Part shown: positions 34,348-42,940 of the stretch, piece after piece
Numbering within the stretch: position 1 is the stretch's first letter
How the letters are laid out: each line of letters starts with the position of its first letter
Assembly (NCBI GenBank): GCA_021604845.1
Contig: BQJT01000001.1
Span: forward strand, 1-64,000
Direction: 5' to 3'
DNA from: Cyclobacteriaceae bacterium
GTDB lineage: Bacteria > Bacteroidota > Bacteroidia > Cytophagales > Cyclobacteriaceae
Length of the DNA stretch: 64,000 nucleotides
Position numbers and translations under genes: made by a program
The notes under the pieces: generated by a model
What the model was told of the DNA's origin: nothing
The model's database searches: none
What the model saw: only the letters and a program-made list of their open reading frames with translations

Positions 34348-35294
34348 TGTTGAAACAAGCCCCTTTAGTATTGTCCATAACCTCACTGGCCCTGGTCCTG
34401 ATACTTTTTTATTTGAGAAACCAACCTGGAGAAGAAGACCCTATACAACAAACAAGTACCTATGAGATTCCTGCAGTTCCACCGGTACGCAGTAAAACGG
34501 TTGCCGTAGACATCCCGGATAGTCTTACTTTTGCCGGTGAATCAGTACCGTTGAATATTCTGGATGTACGCGAGCGGCTGGACCGTGAATTGCATATCAA
34601 TACGTATTGGCACAATAATTCGATCTTCATTTATAAAAGATCAAACCGCTGGTTGCCTCAAATCGAAACCATCCTACAGGAGGAAGGGGTTCCTGACGAT
34701 TTTAAATACCTCGCTGTAATAGAAAGTGGCCTGCTAAATGTAACTTCTCCCGCAGAAGCCGTAGGTTTCTGGCAATTTTTGAAGCCTACCGCCAAGGAAC
34801 TTGGGCTGGAAGTAACCAGGGATGTTGATGAACGTTATAACCCTTTAAAATCGACCCGGGCTGCCTGCAGATATTTGAAAGATGCCTACGCCGCTTTCGG
34901 CAGCTGGACCCTGGCTGCAGCTTCGTATAATATGGGAATTAGTGGTTTGAGAAAACGATTGGAGGAGCAGCAGGTTACTTCATATTTCGATTTATTGTTG
35001 AATGAAGAGACTTCTCGATACTTGTTCAGGGTGTTGGCTGCTAAGGAGTTAATTATTAGTCCGGAAAAATACGGGTTTGACATACCTGTAGAATACCTTT
35101 ACCAACAGGAACCACTGCAACAAATCCGGGTAACCGAGTCCATTGAAGATCTGGTGAAATTTGCTCAGGATCATGGGATCAATTACAAAATCCTTAAGAA
35201 ACATAACCCCTGGCTCCGCCGTAAGTCCCTTAATGTAAGACAGGGACATGTTTATGAAATATCGATACCCAGAATAGCCGGAACTTCTATCTGA
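34347..35294 (+). CDS. membrane-anchored lytic transglycosylase
   Basis: A 315-residue protein with an N-terminal hydrophobic anchor (LVLSITSLALVLILFYL) and a soluble-lytic-transglycosylase (SLT) domain at about residues 105-215: catalytic Glu in YLAVIESGLLNVTSPAEAVGFWQF, then AASYNMGISGL, as in MltD-type enzymes. After residue 240 comes a short region ending VYEISIPR that looks like a single degenerate LysM. It cuts peptidoglycan glycan strands with formation of 1,6-anhydro ends. It is the third gene of the epimerase-LOG operon. Confidence 0.88.
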   Translation: MLKQAPLVLSITSLALVLILFYLRNQPGEEDPIQQTSTYEIPAVPPVRSKTVAVDIPDSLTFAGESVPLNILDVRERLDRELHINTYWHNNSIFIYKRSNRWLPQIETILQEEGVPDDFKYLAVIESGLLNVTSPAEAVGFWQFLKPTAKELGLEVTRDVDERYNPLKSTRAACRYLKDAYAAFGSWTLAAASYNMGISGLRKRLEEQQVTSYFDLLLNEETSRYLFRVLAAKELIISPEKYGFDIPVEYLYQQEPLQQIRVTESIEDLVKFAQDHGINYKILKKHNPWLRRKSLNVRQGHVYEISIPRIAGTSI

Positions 35295-35351
35295 GAAAGG
35301 GGACTCACACCCACACGCATATCTGCCTGCCGGCAAGCAGGCTCACCCTCA

Positions 35352-35441
35352 CTCTGTTCTCTGTTCTCTGTTCTCTGTTCTCTGTTCTCTGTTCTCTGTT
35401 CTCTGTTCTCTGTTCTCTGTTCTCTGTTCTCTGTTCTCTGT
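35352..35441 (+). repeat. heptanucleotide tandem repeat upstream of uvrA
   Basis: Twelve perfect copies of CTCTGTT plus CTCTGT, with no interruption. A on the plus strand is absent. The array ends nine bases before the uvrA -7 element (35450), so it occupies the place where a -33 element should be. A reading frame on the other strand is just a translation of the repeat and is not a gene. Upstream, 35318-35341 holds a GC-rich palindrome GCCTGC-N6-GCAGGC. Confidence 0.97.
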
Positions 35442-35449
35442 AAAGTTGG

Positions 35450-35457
35450 TATCTTTG
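35450..35457 (+). promoter_or_regulatory. -7 element of uvrA
   Basis: TATCTTTG, a perfect match, 20 nt before the TTG start. No -33 element is seen; its place is taken by the heptamer array. Confidence 0.5.
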
Positions 35458-35476
35458 TGGCCTTAATTTTCACACT

Positions 35477-38347
35477 TTGTCAACTAGTCAACAAGAATAT
35501 ATCGGTGTAGATTCTAACGGATTTGATGCTACTGGCTACCATAGTATAGAAATTTATGGTGCCCGGGAACATAATTTAAAGGATATTGATCTGCAGCTTC
35601 CACGAAATCAACTGGTGGTAATTACCGGAATAAGTGGTAGTGGCAAGTCTTCCCTGGCATTTGACACCATTTACGCTGAGGGCCAAAGACGGTATATGGA
35701 AAGTTTTTCTGCATATGCCAGATCCTTTATTGGCAACATGGAAAGGCCTGATGTGGATAAGATCAATGGGCTCAGCCCGGTAATCTCCATCGAACAGAAA
35801 ACTACTTCCAGGAACCCGCGGTCTACTGTTGGAACTACCACGGAAGTCTATGACTTTTTGAGACTTTTGTATGCCAGAGCCGGTACAGCCTATTCATATC
35901 TCACCGGCAACAAGATGGTGCGTCAGACAGAAAAGCAAATCATTGACCATATAGCCCGGGAATTCGAAGGCAACGCTTTAACCTTGCTGGCGCCGGTGGT
36001 GAAGGGGAGAAAAGGTCATTACCGGGAGCTATTTGTACAGATTCGAAAAATGGGATTTACCAGAGTGTGTATTGATGGTGAAATAACCGAGTTGTCACCA
36101 AAAATGCAGGTTGACCGATATAAAATCCACGACATTGAAATTGTAATCGATCGTCTGATGGTTTCTTCTCAGGATCTTGGGCGTTTGGCAGACTCGGTGA
36201 AAACCGCCATGCACCACGGCAAGGGGGTGATAATAGCCTTAGATAGTCAAGGACAAACCAATCATTTTTCAAAGTTCTTGATGGACCCCGCAACAGGGCT
36301 CTCTTATGATGAACCTGCGCCTAACCTGTTTTCGTTCAATTCTCCCTACGGCGCCTGTCCAACCTGCAAAGGCATGGGCACTTTCGCCAAAATAACCCGG
36401 GAATCGGTAATCCCGGACCCTTCATTAAGTATAAGTAGAGGCGGCATTGCCCCAATGGGAGAGTATAGGGATATATGGATTTTTAAGAAATTAAATTCCC
36501 TGCTTAAGCGACATGGAGCCAATATAACCACTCCAATTAAGGATTTGCCAGAAGATGTGCTGCAACTAATATTGTATGGGGATTCAGTTCCTGTGGCGGT
36601 AGATTCTGTAAAATATCCTGGGAAGCAATGGCATACTAAGTTTGAAGGGATCATAAGCTTTCTTGAAAAACACAAAGACAGCGGTTCGGATAAAATTCAG
36701 AAATGGGTACAGGAGTTCACTCAGGTTAGTAATTGTCCTGAATGTCATGGAGCCCGGTTGAAAAAGGAATCCTTATTCTTTAAAATCGATGAGAAAAATA
36801 TTGCCGAATTGGCGGAGTTGGACATTCTGCAGTTGGCTGAATGGATGGATGGTCTTGAAAACCGATTGGAGGAAAGACAACAACTTATAGCAACCGAAAT
36901 TCTAAAGGAATTGCGTAAGCGTGTGACATTCCTGGCAAATGTGGGCTTAGGTTATTTACACTTAAACCGGCCGCTACGCAGTCTCTCGGGAGGAGAATCA
37001 CAAAGGATACGACTTGCTACACAAATAGGTACCCAGTTGGTTGGTGTATTATACATTCTGGATGAGCCCAGTATTGGACTTCATCAACGGGATAATCAAC
37101 GACTAATCCAGGCACTCAAGGACTTGCGGGATTTAGGCAATACCGTGCTGGTAGTAGAACATGACAAGGAAATGATGCTGAACGCTGATCACATTGTGGA
37201 TATTGGTCCCGGAGCCGGCAGACATGGAGGAACAATTGTTGCTCAAGGTTCACCTCAGAAATTTCTTGCACAACAAAGTCCTACCGCTGATTACCTCACA
37301 GGTGTGGCAAAAATACCAGTCCCCGGTGTCAGGCGATCAGGTAATAACACATACGTCAAGCTAACAGGTGCCTCAGGTCACAATTTGCAACAGGTTAACC
37401 TACAACTGCCACTGGGTAAGATGATTTGCATCACCGGAGTTTCAGGAAGCGGAAAGTCTTCCTTGGTACATGACACCTTAATACCAATTCTGAAACAAAA
37501 ACTGTATAAATCAAAGAAAGAACCCCTGCCCTACAAAAGCATCTCAGGCACAAGTAATCTGGATAAAGTTATTGAAGTAGATCAAAGTCCGATCGGTCGG
37601 ACCCCGAGATCCAACCCGGCTACTTATACCGGTGTGTTTACGGATATCCGCTCATTGTACAGCAATCTGCCTGAAGCTAAAATTCGCGGCTACAAACCCG
37701 GAAGATTTTCCTTTAATGTCAAAGGTGGTAGATGTGAAACCTGTAGGGGAGGTGGGATGAAGTTGATTGAAATGGATTTTCTGCCGGATGTGCTGGTTCC
37801 CTGTGAAACCTGCAAAGGCAAAAGATATAATCGGGAAACCCTGGAAGTAAGATTTAAAGGAAAGTCAATTTCTGATGTTTTAGATATGACGGTGGAGGAG
37901 GCGGTGACTTTTTTTGAGCATCAGCCTAAAATACTGCGCAAGATATCCACCCTCAACGAAGTGGGACTGGGATATATTACCCTCGGTCAACACGCCACTA
38001 CGTTATCCGGTGGTGAAGCCCAGCGGGTTAAGCTTTCCTCCGAACTATCCAAACGAGACACAGGACGGACCCTATATGTTTTGGATGAACCAACTACCGG
38101 ATTGCATTTTCAGGATGTTAAAAATCTACTGCTCCTACTGAATAAACTGGTAAACAAAGGAAATACCGTGCTGATTATCGAGCACAACATGGATATTATT
38201 AAAACAGTAGACCACATCGTGGACCTGGGCCCGGAGGGTGGTAATGAAGGCGGGCGCATCATGTGCACCGGGAGTCCCGAAGACATTGCTGGAAATACCA
38301 AGAGTTACACCGGCCAATTCTTAAAGCAGGAATTGGAGGACGTCTAA
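35477..38347 (+). CDS. uvrA: excinuclease ABC subunit A
   Basis: A 956-residue damage-recognition ATPase of nucleotide-excision repair. It has two ABC modules: Walker A GISGSGKSSL at about residues 51-60 and GVSGSGKSSLV near 652-662, two signature motifs (RSLSGGESQRIRLATQIGTQL and TLSGGEAQRVKLSSEL regions), and Walker B VLYILDEPSIGLH and LYVLDEPTTGLH. Zinc fingers are CPTCKG near 293-300, and CETCRGG...CETCKGKR near 753-780. It forms the UvrA2/UvrB complex that scans DNA. It starts at TTG (35477); no ATG or GTG is available in the first part of the conserved region. uvrC is also in this window at 54.8-56.6 kb. Confidence 0.97.
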   Translation: MSTSQQEYIGVDSNGFDATGYHSIEIYGAREHNLKDIDLQLPRNQLVVITGISGSGKSSLAFDTIYAEGQRRYMESFSAYARSFIGNMERPDVDKINGLSPVISIEQKTTSRNPRSTVGTTTEVYDFLRLLYARAGTAYSYLTGNKMVRQTEKQIIDHIAREFEGNALTLLAPVVKGRKGHYRELFVQIRKMGFTRVCIDGEITELSPKMQVDRYKIHDIEIVIDRLMVSSQDLGRLADSVKTAMHHGKGVIIALDSQGQTNHFSKFLMDPATGLSYDEPAPNLFSFNSPYGACPTCKGMGTFAKITRESVIPDPSLSISRGGIAPMGEYRDIWIFKKLNSLLKRHGANITTPIKDLPEDVLQLILYGDSVPVAVDSVKYPGKQWHTKFEGIISFLEKHKDSGSDKIQKWVQEFTQVSNCPECHGARLKKESLFFKIDEKNIAELAELDILQLAEWMDGLENRLEERQQLIATEILKELRKRVTFLANVGLGYLHLNRPLRSLSGGESQRIRLATQIGTQLVGVLYILDEPSIGLHQRDNQRLIQALKDLRDLGNTVLVVEHDKEMMLNADHIVDIGPGAGRHGGTIVAQGSPQKFLAQQSPTADYLTGVAKIPVPGVRRSGNNTYVKLTGASGHNLQQVNLQLPLGKMICITGVSGSGKSSLVHDTLIPILKQKLYKSKKEPLPYKSISGTSNLDKVIEVDQSPIGRTPRSNPATYTGVFTDIRSLYSNLPEAKIRGYKPGRFSFNVKGGRCETCRGGGMKLIEMDFLPDVLVPCETCKGKRYNRETLEVRFKGKSISDVLDMTVEEAVTFFEHQPKILRKISTLNEVGLGYITLGQHATTLSGGEAQRVKLSSELSKRDTGRTLYVLDEPTTGLHFQDVKNLLLLLNKLVNKGNTVLIIEHNMDIIKTVDHIVDLGPEGGNEGGRIMCTGSPEDIAGNTKSYTGQFLKQELEDV

Positions 38348-38354
38348 AAGAGAA

Positions 38355-38373
38355 CCCCGCCGGAAAGGCGGGG
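38355..38373 (+). terminator. hairpin after uvrA
   Basis: CCCCGCC-GGAAA-GGCGGGG, a strong 7-bp GC stem 8 nt past the uvrA stop; no T-run on this strand. Confidence 0.6.
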
Positions 38374-38400
38374 TCACCAAAACATTAAAATCTATCAACT

Positions 38401-38459
38401 ATGAACATCTCGTTCATTAAGTATAAACCGCAATCCGTTTAAAGAGTTCCCTGATCAGG
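38401..38459. promoter_or_regulatory. two palindromes upstream of ndh
   Basis: ATGAAC-ATCTC-GTTCAT (38401-38417, 6-bp arms, perfect) and CCTGATCAGG (38450-38459, perfect). Both are 120-175 bp before the ndh ATG and have the form of operators; the ATG in the first also opens a 13-codon reading frame to 38442 that I do not trust as a gene. The rest of the 229-bp gap shows nothing else. Confidence 0.4.
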
Positions 38460-38576
38460 AAAAAAATCGGGTTTACTGATTACATGGATCTGCCAGGTAA
38501 TTGTTTCACCGTATTTTTTGCAAAGGACTCTATTCTGACAACTGATACGGAGTTTTAACGTTTCCTATTTAGGACT

Positions 38577-39893
38577 ATGGAATTAAAAAATTTATCACTG
38601 CAAATTCCTGAATCCAACTTACCGAGAGTAGTAATTGTTGGAGGTGGTTTTGCAGGTTTAGAACTGGCTAAAGGATTGAAGCATGCTTCCGTGCAGGTTG
38701 TTATGCTTGATCGAAATAATTACCACACATTTCAGCCACTATTATATCAGGTGGCTACCTCCGGATTGGAACCCGATTCGATTGCAGGACCTTTAAGAAA
38801 AGTATTCGACGGTTTCAAAGATTTTTATTTCAGGATGGTGAAGGTGGACCGAATCGACCACCTGAGCAGCACCATCGAAACCCCTATTGGGAATTTGAGT
38901 TATGATTATTTGGTACTGGCTTGTGGGTCCAAGGCCAATTTTTTTGGGCTGGAACATATTAGAAGAAAATCATTTCCTTTGAAACAAGTGGTTCATGCCC
39001 TGAACCTGAGAAGCCAAATACTTCAGAATTTTGAAAAAGCCGTACTAACCAGGGATAAGAGTGAGAAAGACGCCCTGATGAATTTCGTGGTAGTCGGGGG
39101 TGGTCCTACGGGAGTAGAGGTTGCCGGAGCTCTAGGGGAACTTAAAAACCACGTACTCCCCAATGATTTTCCCGACCTTGATTTTAACGACATGGAGATA
39201 CACCTTATCGAGGGTACTTCACGGTTGTTAGGTGATATGAGCAGTTTTGCCGGTGCTAAGGCAAAGAAGTACCTGCAGAAGTTTAATACAAACATCATTC
39301 TGAATCGTCTGGTTAAAAATTACGATGGCCAGCTGGTATATCTGGACAACGGAGATACCATTACCACTCAGACCCTGATATGGGCCGCGGGTGTACAAGG
39401 CAATCTGGTCGATGGTGTTCCGGAAACCAGTACTGAAGGGAATCGAATATTAGTTGACCAGTATAACCGGGTGGCTGGAGTGGACAATATATTTGCTATT
39501 GGAGACTTAGCGGTTTATAAAAACCAGGATTATCCAAAAGGGCACCCGATGGTAGCTCAGGTAGCCATTCAGCAAGGAAGGCGGCTGGCCAGGAACCTTG
39601 CTGCACACCTGGCGGGTAAATCCTGGAAGCCATTCGAGTATAAGGATAAGGGATCTATGGCAACCATAGGCCGCAATAAAGCTGTGGTAGATCTTCCAAC
39701 AGGTATGCACTTCGGTGGTTTTGTTGCCTGGCTAATCTGGATGTTTGTGCATCTGTTTGCTTTGATAGGATTCCGCAATAAAATGGTAACTTTTATAAAC
39801 TGGTTATGGAGTTACCTAACTTTTGATAAAGGAAACCGGCTGATAATAAGAAAATTTGATAGGGACAAGACCAGTCCGGTGGAGGCTGTTTAG
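38577..39893 (+). CDS. ndh: type II NADH dehydrogenase (NDH-2)
   Basis: A 438-residue single-polypeptide flavoprotein that passes electrons from NADH to menaquinone without pumping protons. The FAD motif is VVIVGGGFAGLELAKGL (residues about 19-35); the second dinucleotide-binding motif is VVGGGPTGVEVAGALGEL (about 172-190); ATSGLEPDSIAGPLR and AIGDLAVYK are typical. The C-terminal amphipathic/hydrophobic part (FGGFVAWLIWMFVHLFALIGF) provides membrane attachment. Length and motifs match NDH-2. It is a single gene with palindromes upstream and a hairpin downstream. Confidence 0.92.
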   Translation: MELKNLSLQIPESNLPRVVIVGGGFAGLELAKGLKHASVQVVMLDRNNYHTFQPLLYQVATSGLEPDSIAGPLRKVFDGFKDFYFRMVKVDRIDHLSSTIETPIGNLSYDYLVLACGSKANFFGLEHIRRKSFPLKQVVHALNLRSQILQNFEKAVLTRDKSEKDALMNFVVVGGGPTGVEVAGALGELKNHVLPNDFPDLDFNDMEIHLIEGTSRLLGDMSSFAGAKAKKYLQKFNTNIILNRLVKNYDGQLVYLDNGDTITTQTLIWAAGVQGNLVDGVPETSTEGNRILVDQYNRVAGVDNIFAIGDLAVYKNQDYPKGHPMVAQVAIQQGRRLARNLAAHLAGKSWKPFEYKDKGSMATIGRNKAVVDLPTGMHFGGFVAWLIWMFVHLFALIGFRNKMVTFINWLWSYLTFDKGNRLIIRKFDRDKTSPVEAV

Positions 39894-39919
39894 TGGGTTC
39901 ATAACGAAATTAATCCGCT

Positions 39920-39944
39920 GGTCAAATTCCCTTAAGTTTTGACC
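39920..39944. promoter_or_regulatory. inverted repeat upstream of the LytS-type gene
   Basis: GGTCAAA-(11 nt)-TTTGACC, perfect 7-bp arms, between the ndh stop and the kinase start. It could end ndh transcription or act as an operator. Confidence 0.4.
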
Positions 39945-39968
39945 GGATATTCTCCTAACTTAATACCA

Positions 39969-41012
39969 ATGGAATATTTTAGCAGAACCCGGATCTACTG
40001 GCTATGTCAAATTATTGGATGGTCGTCTTATGCCATTTTCAGTCTGGTGCTTTATGTGTTGTCGGAGCACCAGCTGGTCCCACTTGACATTTCCGGGCAA
40101 CTACTGCTTACCTGTTACTATATATTTTCTACTCATATTTACCGTAACCTGATCATAAAGTGGGGTTGGCTAAATACTATAAGTCCCAACCTTATCCCAA
40201 AAATAATTCTCTCAATAATAGCCCTTAGTATCAGCTGTTTTTTATTCGAGATAATATTGAACTTTGGTTTAGGTATAGCTGTAGACGCCAATGACCCATG
40301 GGGGTGGAGCATCGCGCAATTCTTCGCAAATTTGTTCCTGTACTTTATATGGTCTATGGTTTACTTCGTATATCATTATTTCGAAAATTATAAATCCGCT
40401 CTTAAATATCAGGCAAGCATCAACGAAATCCAGTTGAACAAATTGAAATCACAACTCAATCCTCACTTTATCTTTAATGGATTAAACAGTATCAGAGCGC
40501 TGATTGATGAAAATCCGAAGAAGGCCAAGGTTGCGGTGACCCAGTTATCAAATATCTTGCGGAATTCATTGAGTATGAACGAGAAGAAACTTGTCAATTT
40601 TACCGAGGAACTTAGAACGGTCCGGGATTATCTTGAGTTAGAAAATGTACGATATGAAGAACGCCTGAAAACCATTCTGGATATTGATCCTGAATCAAAT
40701 CGTTTTGCAGTTCCTCCATTGATGGTTCAGACACTGGTAGAGAATGGGATAAAGCATGGGATAGCAAATTTGGTGAACGGAGGAACCCTTAAACTGAGCA
40801 CTGAAGTACAAAATGGACAGTTGAAAATAAAAATCAAAAACAGTGGGCAATACCACAAGAGGACGGGTAATGGACAGGATGGTTATGGGATAGCCAACAC
40901 GGTCCAACGATTAAAATTGCTTTATGGCGACAAAGCGAAATTCAATATTTCCAATCACGACCATGAATTTGTATTAACAGAAGTAACCATACCGGAATTA
41001 ACCACCTTATGA
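39969..41012 (+). CDS. LytS/YehU-type sensor histidine kinase
   Basis: About 347 residues from the ATG at 39969; a TTG 30 nt upstream adds an unlikely leader. Four transmembrane helices occupy residues about 8-135. The kinase domain is of the His_kinase/LytS type: phospho-acceptor His166 in KLKSQLNPHFIFNGLNSIRAL, then TLVENGIKHG (N box) and DGYGIANTVQRLKLLYG (G box). It pairs with the LytTR regulator, whose gene overlaps it by 4 nt (ATGA). The signal is unknown. Confidence 0.92.
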   Translation: MEYFSRTRIYWLCQIIGWSSYAIFSLVLYVLSEHQLVPLDISGQLLLTCYYIFSTHIYRNLIIKWGWLNTISPNLIPKIILSIIALSISCFLFEIILNFGLGIAVDANDPWGWSIAQFFANLFLYFIWSMVYFVYHYFENYKSALKYQASINEIQLNKLKSQLNPHFIFNGLNSIRALIDENPKKAKVAVTQLSNILRNSLSMNEKKLVNFTEELRTVRDYLELENVRYEERLKTILDIDPESNRFAVPPLMVQTLVENGIKHGIANLVNGGTLKLSTEVQNGQLKIKIKNSGQYHKRTGNGQDGYGIANTVQRLKLLYGDKAKFNISNHDHEFVLTEVTIPELTTL

Positions 41013-41731
41013 GAGCACTTATTATTGATGATGAAAGGCTTGCCCGAAAAGAGCTTGTTTCCTTATTACAGGACTTCAAAGAAGTTCAGGTTGTTGGTGA
41101 GGCATTTAATGCGGATGATGCCTATGAAAAGGTCAATCAATTACACCCGGATTTGCTGTTTCTGGATATCCAGATGCCTGGTAAAACAGGATTCGAATTA
41201 TTGGAAATGCTTGATTCGGTTCCACAGGTAATATTCACCACTGCCTATGACGAATATGCACTCAAGGCTTTTGACGTCAATGCTTTGGACTATCTGTTGA
41301 AGCCCATTCAAAAGGAACGGTTACAGGAAGGGTTGAACAAACTTTTCGAAATGGCTGCCATTAAATCCGCTGAAGAACACACCAGGGTTTCACAACTTGG
41401 AGTAGGAGATCAGGTATTTGTTAAGGATGGAGATAAGTGCTGGTTTGTAAAGCTGTCAGAAGTGCGACTATTCGAATCCGAAGGAAACTATATTAAGGTG
41501 TATTTTGAAGGAAATCGACCAATGATTCATAAATCTCTAAACGCCCTTGATGAAAAACTGGATAATCGTTCATTCTTCAGAGCAAGTCGAAAACACATAA
41601 TAAACCTCAGCTGGATTGAGAAGATTGAGCCATGGTTCAATGGGGGGTTGATGGTTCAGCTGAAAGGGGGTCAAAATGTAGAAGTAAGTAGAAGACAGGC
41701 GGCCCGGTTCAAAGAAATGATGAGTTTGTGA
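41009..41731 (+). CDS. LytTR-family response regulator
   Basis: A 240-residue regulator: receiver domain at 1-120 with acidic pair D7-D8, Asp53 in LLFLDIQMPGKTG, Thr in FTTAYDEYA and Lys in LDYLLKPIQ; LytTR DNA-binding domain at about 135-238, with EVRLFESEGNYIKVYFEG and FFRASRKHIINLSWI. LytTR domains bind direct repeats. It is the cognate regulator of the kinase upstream. Its stop abuts the stop of the next, convergent gene (41731/41732). Confidence 0.93.
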   Translation: MRALIIDDERLARKELVSLLQDFKEVQVVGEAFNADDAYEKVNQLHPDLLFLDIQMPGKTGFELLEMLDSVPQVIFTTAYDEYALKAFDVNALDYLLKPIQKERLQEGLNKLFEMAAIKSAEEHTRVSQLGVGDQVFVKDGDKCWFVKLSEVRLFESEGNYIKVYFEGNRPMIHKSLNALDEKLDNRSFFRASRKHIINLSWIEKIEPWFNGGLMVQLKGGQNVEVSRRQAARFKEMMSL

Positions 41732-42097
41732 TCACCCCCGCACCATTGAAATTAATTCTGACTCGATACCTAGATCCTTAGCTACTTCCAACATAGCCGT
41801 TGCTTCCATCTCAGTAATGTAACCCTTCTGATAATTGTCTTTCCAAACCTGGTCCAGATAAGACAATCGCATGCTTTTTTCCAGTTGTCCCAGGGAATCT
41901 TTAAGGTAATTTCTTGCCCGGTTGAACGCTGTTCCGTAATCTTCAGCAATGAAATCATTTGCCCATTTGAGCTCGGCATCCGCATTCAATTCTTTTGCCG
42001 TCCTTTCTAAAATCTGAACTTCATCTTCGTCCAGGCCGTGATAGTGGAAAATCATAGATTTTAATAACAGGAATGATTTTTTTTCTTCGCTGGACAT
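41732..42097 (-). CDS. small helical protein, possibly TerB-like
   Basis: A 121-residue all-helical, acidic protein with no signal peptide (EKKSFLLLKSMIFHYHGLDEDEVQILERTA and GYITEMEATAMLEVAKDLGIE). The repeated pattern of short helices with Asp/Glu-rich turns resembles TerB-type folds, but I see no diagnostic motif, so this is a guess. It is convergent with the LytTR gene, with no gap between stop codons. Confidence 0.55.
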   Translation of the reverse strand: MSSEEKKSFLLLKSMIFHYHGLDEDEVQILERTAKELNADAELKWANDFIAEDYGTAFNRARNYLKDSLGQLEKSMRLSYLDQVWKDNYQKGYITEMEATAMLEVAKDLGIESELISMVRG

Positions 42098-42141
42098 AGT
42101 ACAACCGGATGCTTTACAAATATAAAATAATTTCGACTATT

Positions 42142-42930
42142 TCAACATGAAGTATCATCGGAGGATAATATCGAGTACAGTACTGGTTTACTGGGACTTG
42201 CATCTGAGTCCAGACTAATAATTTGCAGGTTCAACAGGTAGGCACCGTCCGGTATGGTATCAGGGACGTATATAAGTTCAGTAATGGTACAATCGGTTCT
42301 GGGGTTTCCAGGGTAATCCCAGAAATGGTGATGGGATAGCAATTTACCCCCGTCACTTTCCTTGTCTACGGAAGGAAGGTCAACCAGCAAATGCCGGATT
42401 TTGTGCTCCACAAGATTTTTTGCCAGTCCGTTTTCCAAATAGGGTGGATTAGTACCACTATACTGCCGGGTCATTTTATTGTAGTGATTTGGCAGGGTCC
42501 TTATGATTAATGCCTCGGCTGTTGAATTGTTTAAATGTGGTCGAAGTGCATCCCATGGAACCACCAGGTCACCTTCCTCTGACTTTACAGGTCGCACCGA
42601 AATCAACCTGGCGATAAAATGAAATTTATTAAGACACTGATTGATGGTGCCGCCCGGATCGGATGAAATGTGCCCATAACATTCGGTATGGGTGCCATTC
42701 CCATGAGGGGTAATGGATACCGTATTGTGATTACAGGGTCCACCGCCGGACACACTGCCAATAAAATCTTTGTTTTTCACTGGCAGGATTACCGGGGTAG
42801 GTGAATTATAGCAATTAGGATTTAGAGCCCCGTGTTTAATTGGTACAGAGATATCCAGAGGCTGATTAAGATCTACTAATACCTCCTGATCATTTATCAT
42901 TGTTCTCACGTGAAAATCGCTGGTTTGCAC
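42142..42930 (-). CDS. cyclase-family hydrolase (kynurenine formamidase-like)
   Basis: A 262-residue cytosolic protein of the cyclase/KynB superfamily. The metal-binding block is visible as SITPHGNGTHTECYGHI (the family form is H-x-G-T-H-x-D-x-P-x-H), and downstream LLVDLPSVDKESDGG and LSHHHFW are further conserved blocks. Family members hydrolyse N-formyl-kynurenine or isatin-like amides with Zn or Mn. No tryptophan-catabolic genes are nearby, so the substrate is open. It ends 44 nt from the TerB-like gene and lies directly downstream of hemW. Confidence 0.8.
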   Translation of the reverse strand: MQTSDFHVRTMINDQEVLVDLNQPLDISVPIKHGALNPNCYNSPTPVILPVKNKDFIGSVSGGGPCNHNTVSITPHGNGTHTECYGHISSDPGGTINQCLNKFHFIARLISVRPVKSEEGDLVVPWDALRPHLNNSTAEALIIRTLPNHYNKMTRQYSGTNPPYLENGLAKNLVEHKIRHLLVDLPSVDKESDGGKLLSHHHFWDYPGNPRTDCTITELIYVPDTIPDGAYLLNLQIISLDSDASPSKPVLYSILSSDDTSC

Positions 42931-42940
42931 TAATTAACAA

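Noticed and set aside
35352-35441. Protein-coding gene of TENREQ repeats on the minus strand
   Set aside because: It is a translation of the 7-bp tandem array; period and composition explain it fully.
38401-38442. 13-codon leader peptide upstream of ndh
   Set aside because: It starts inside an inverted repeat and has no ribosome site or conserved codons that I can see.
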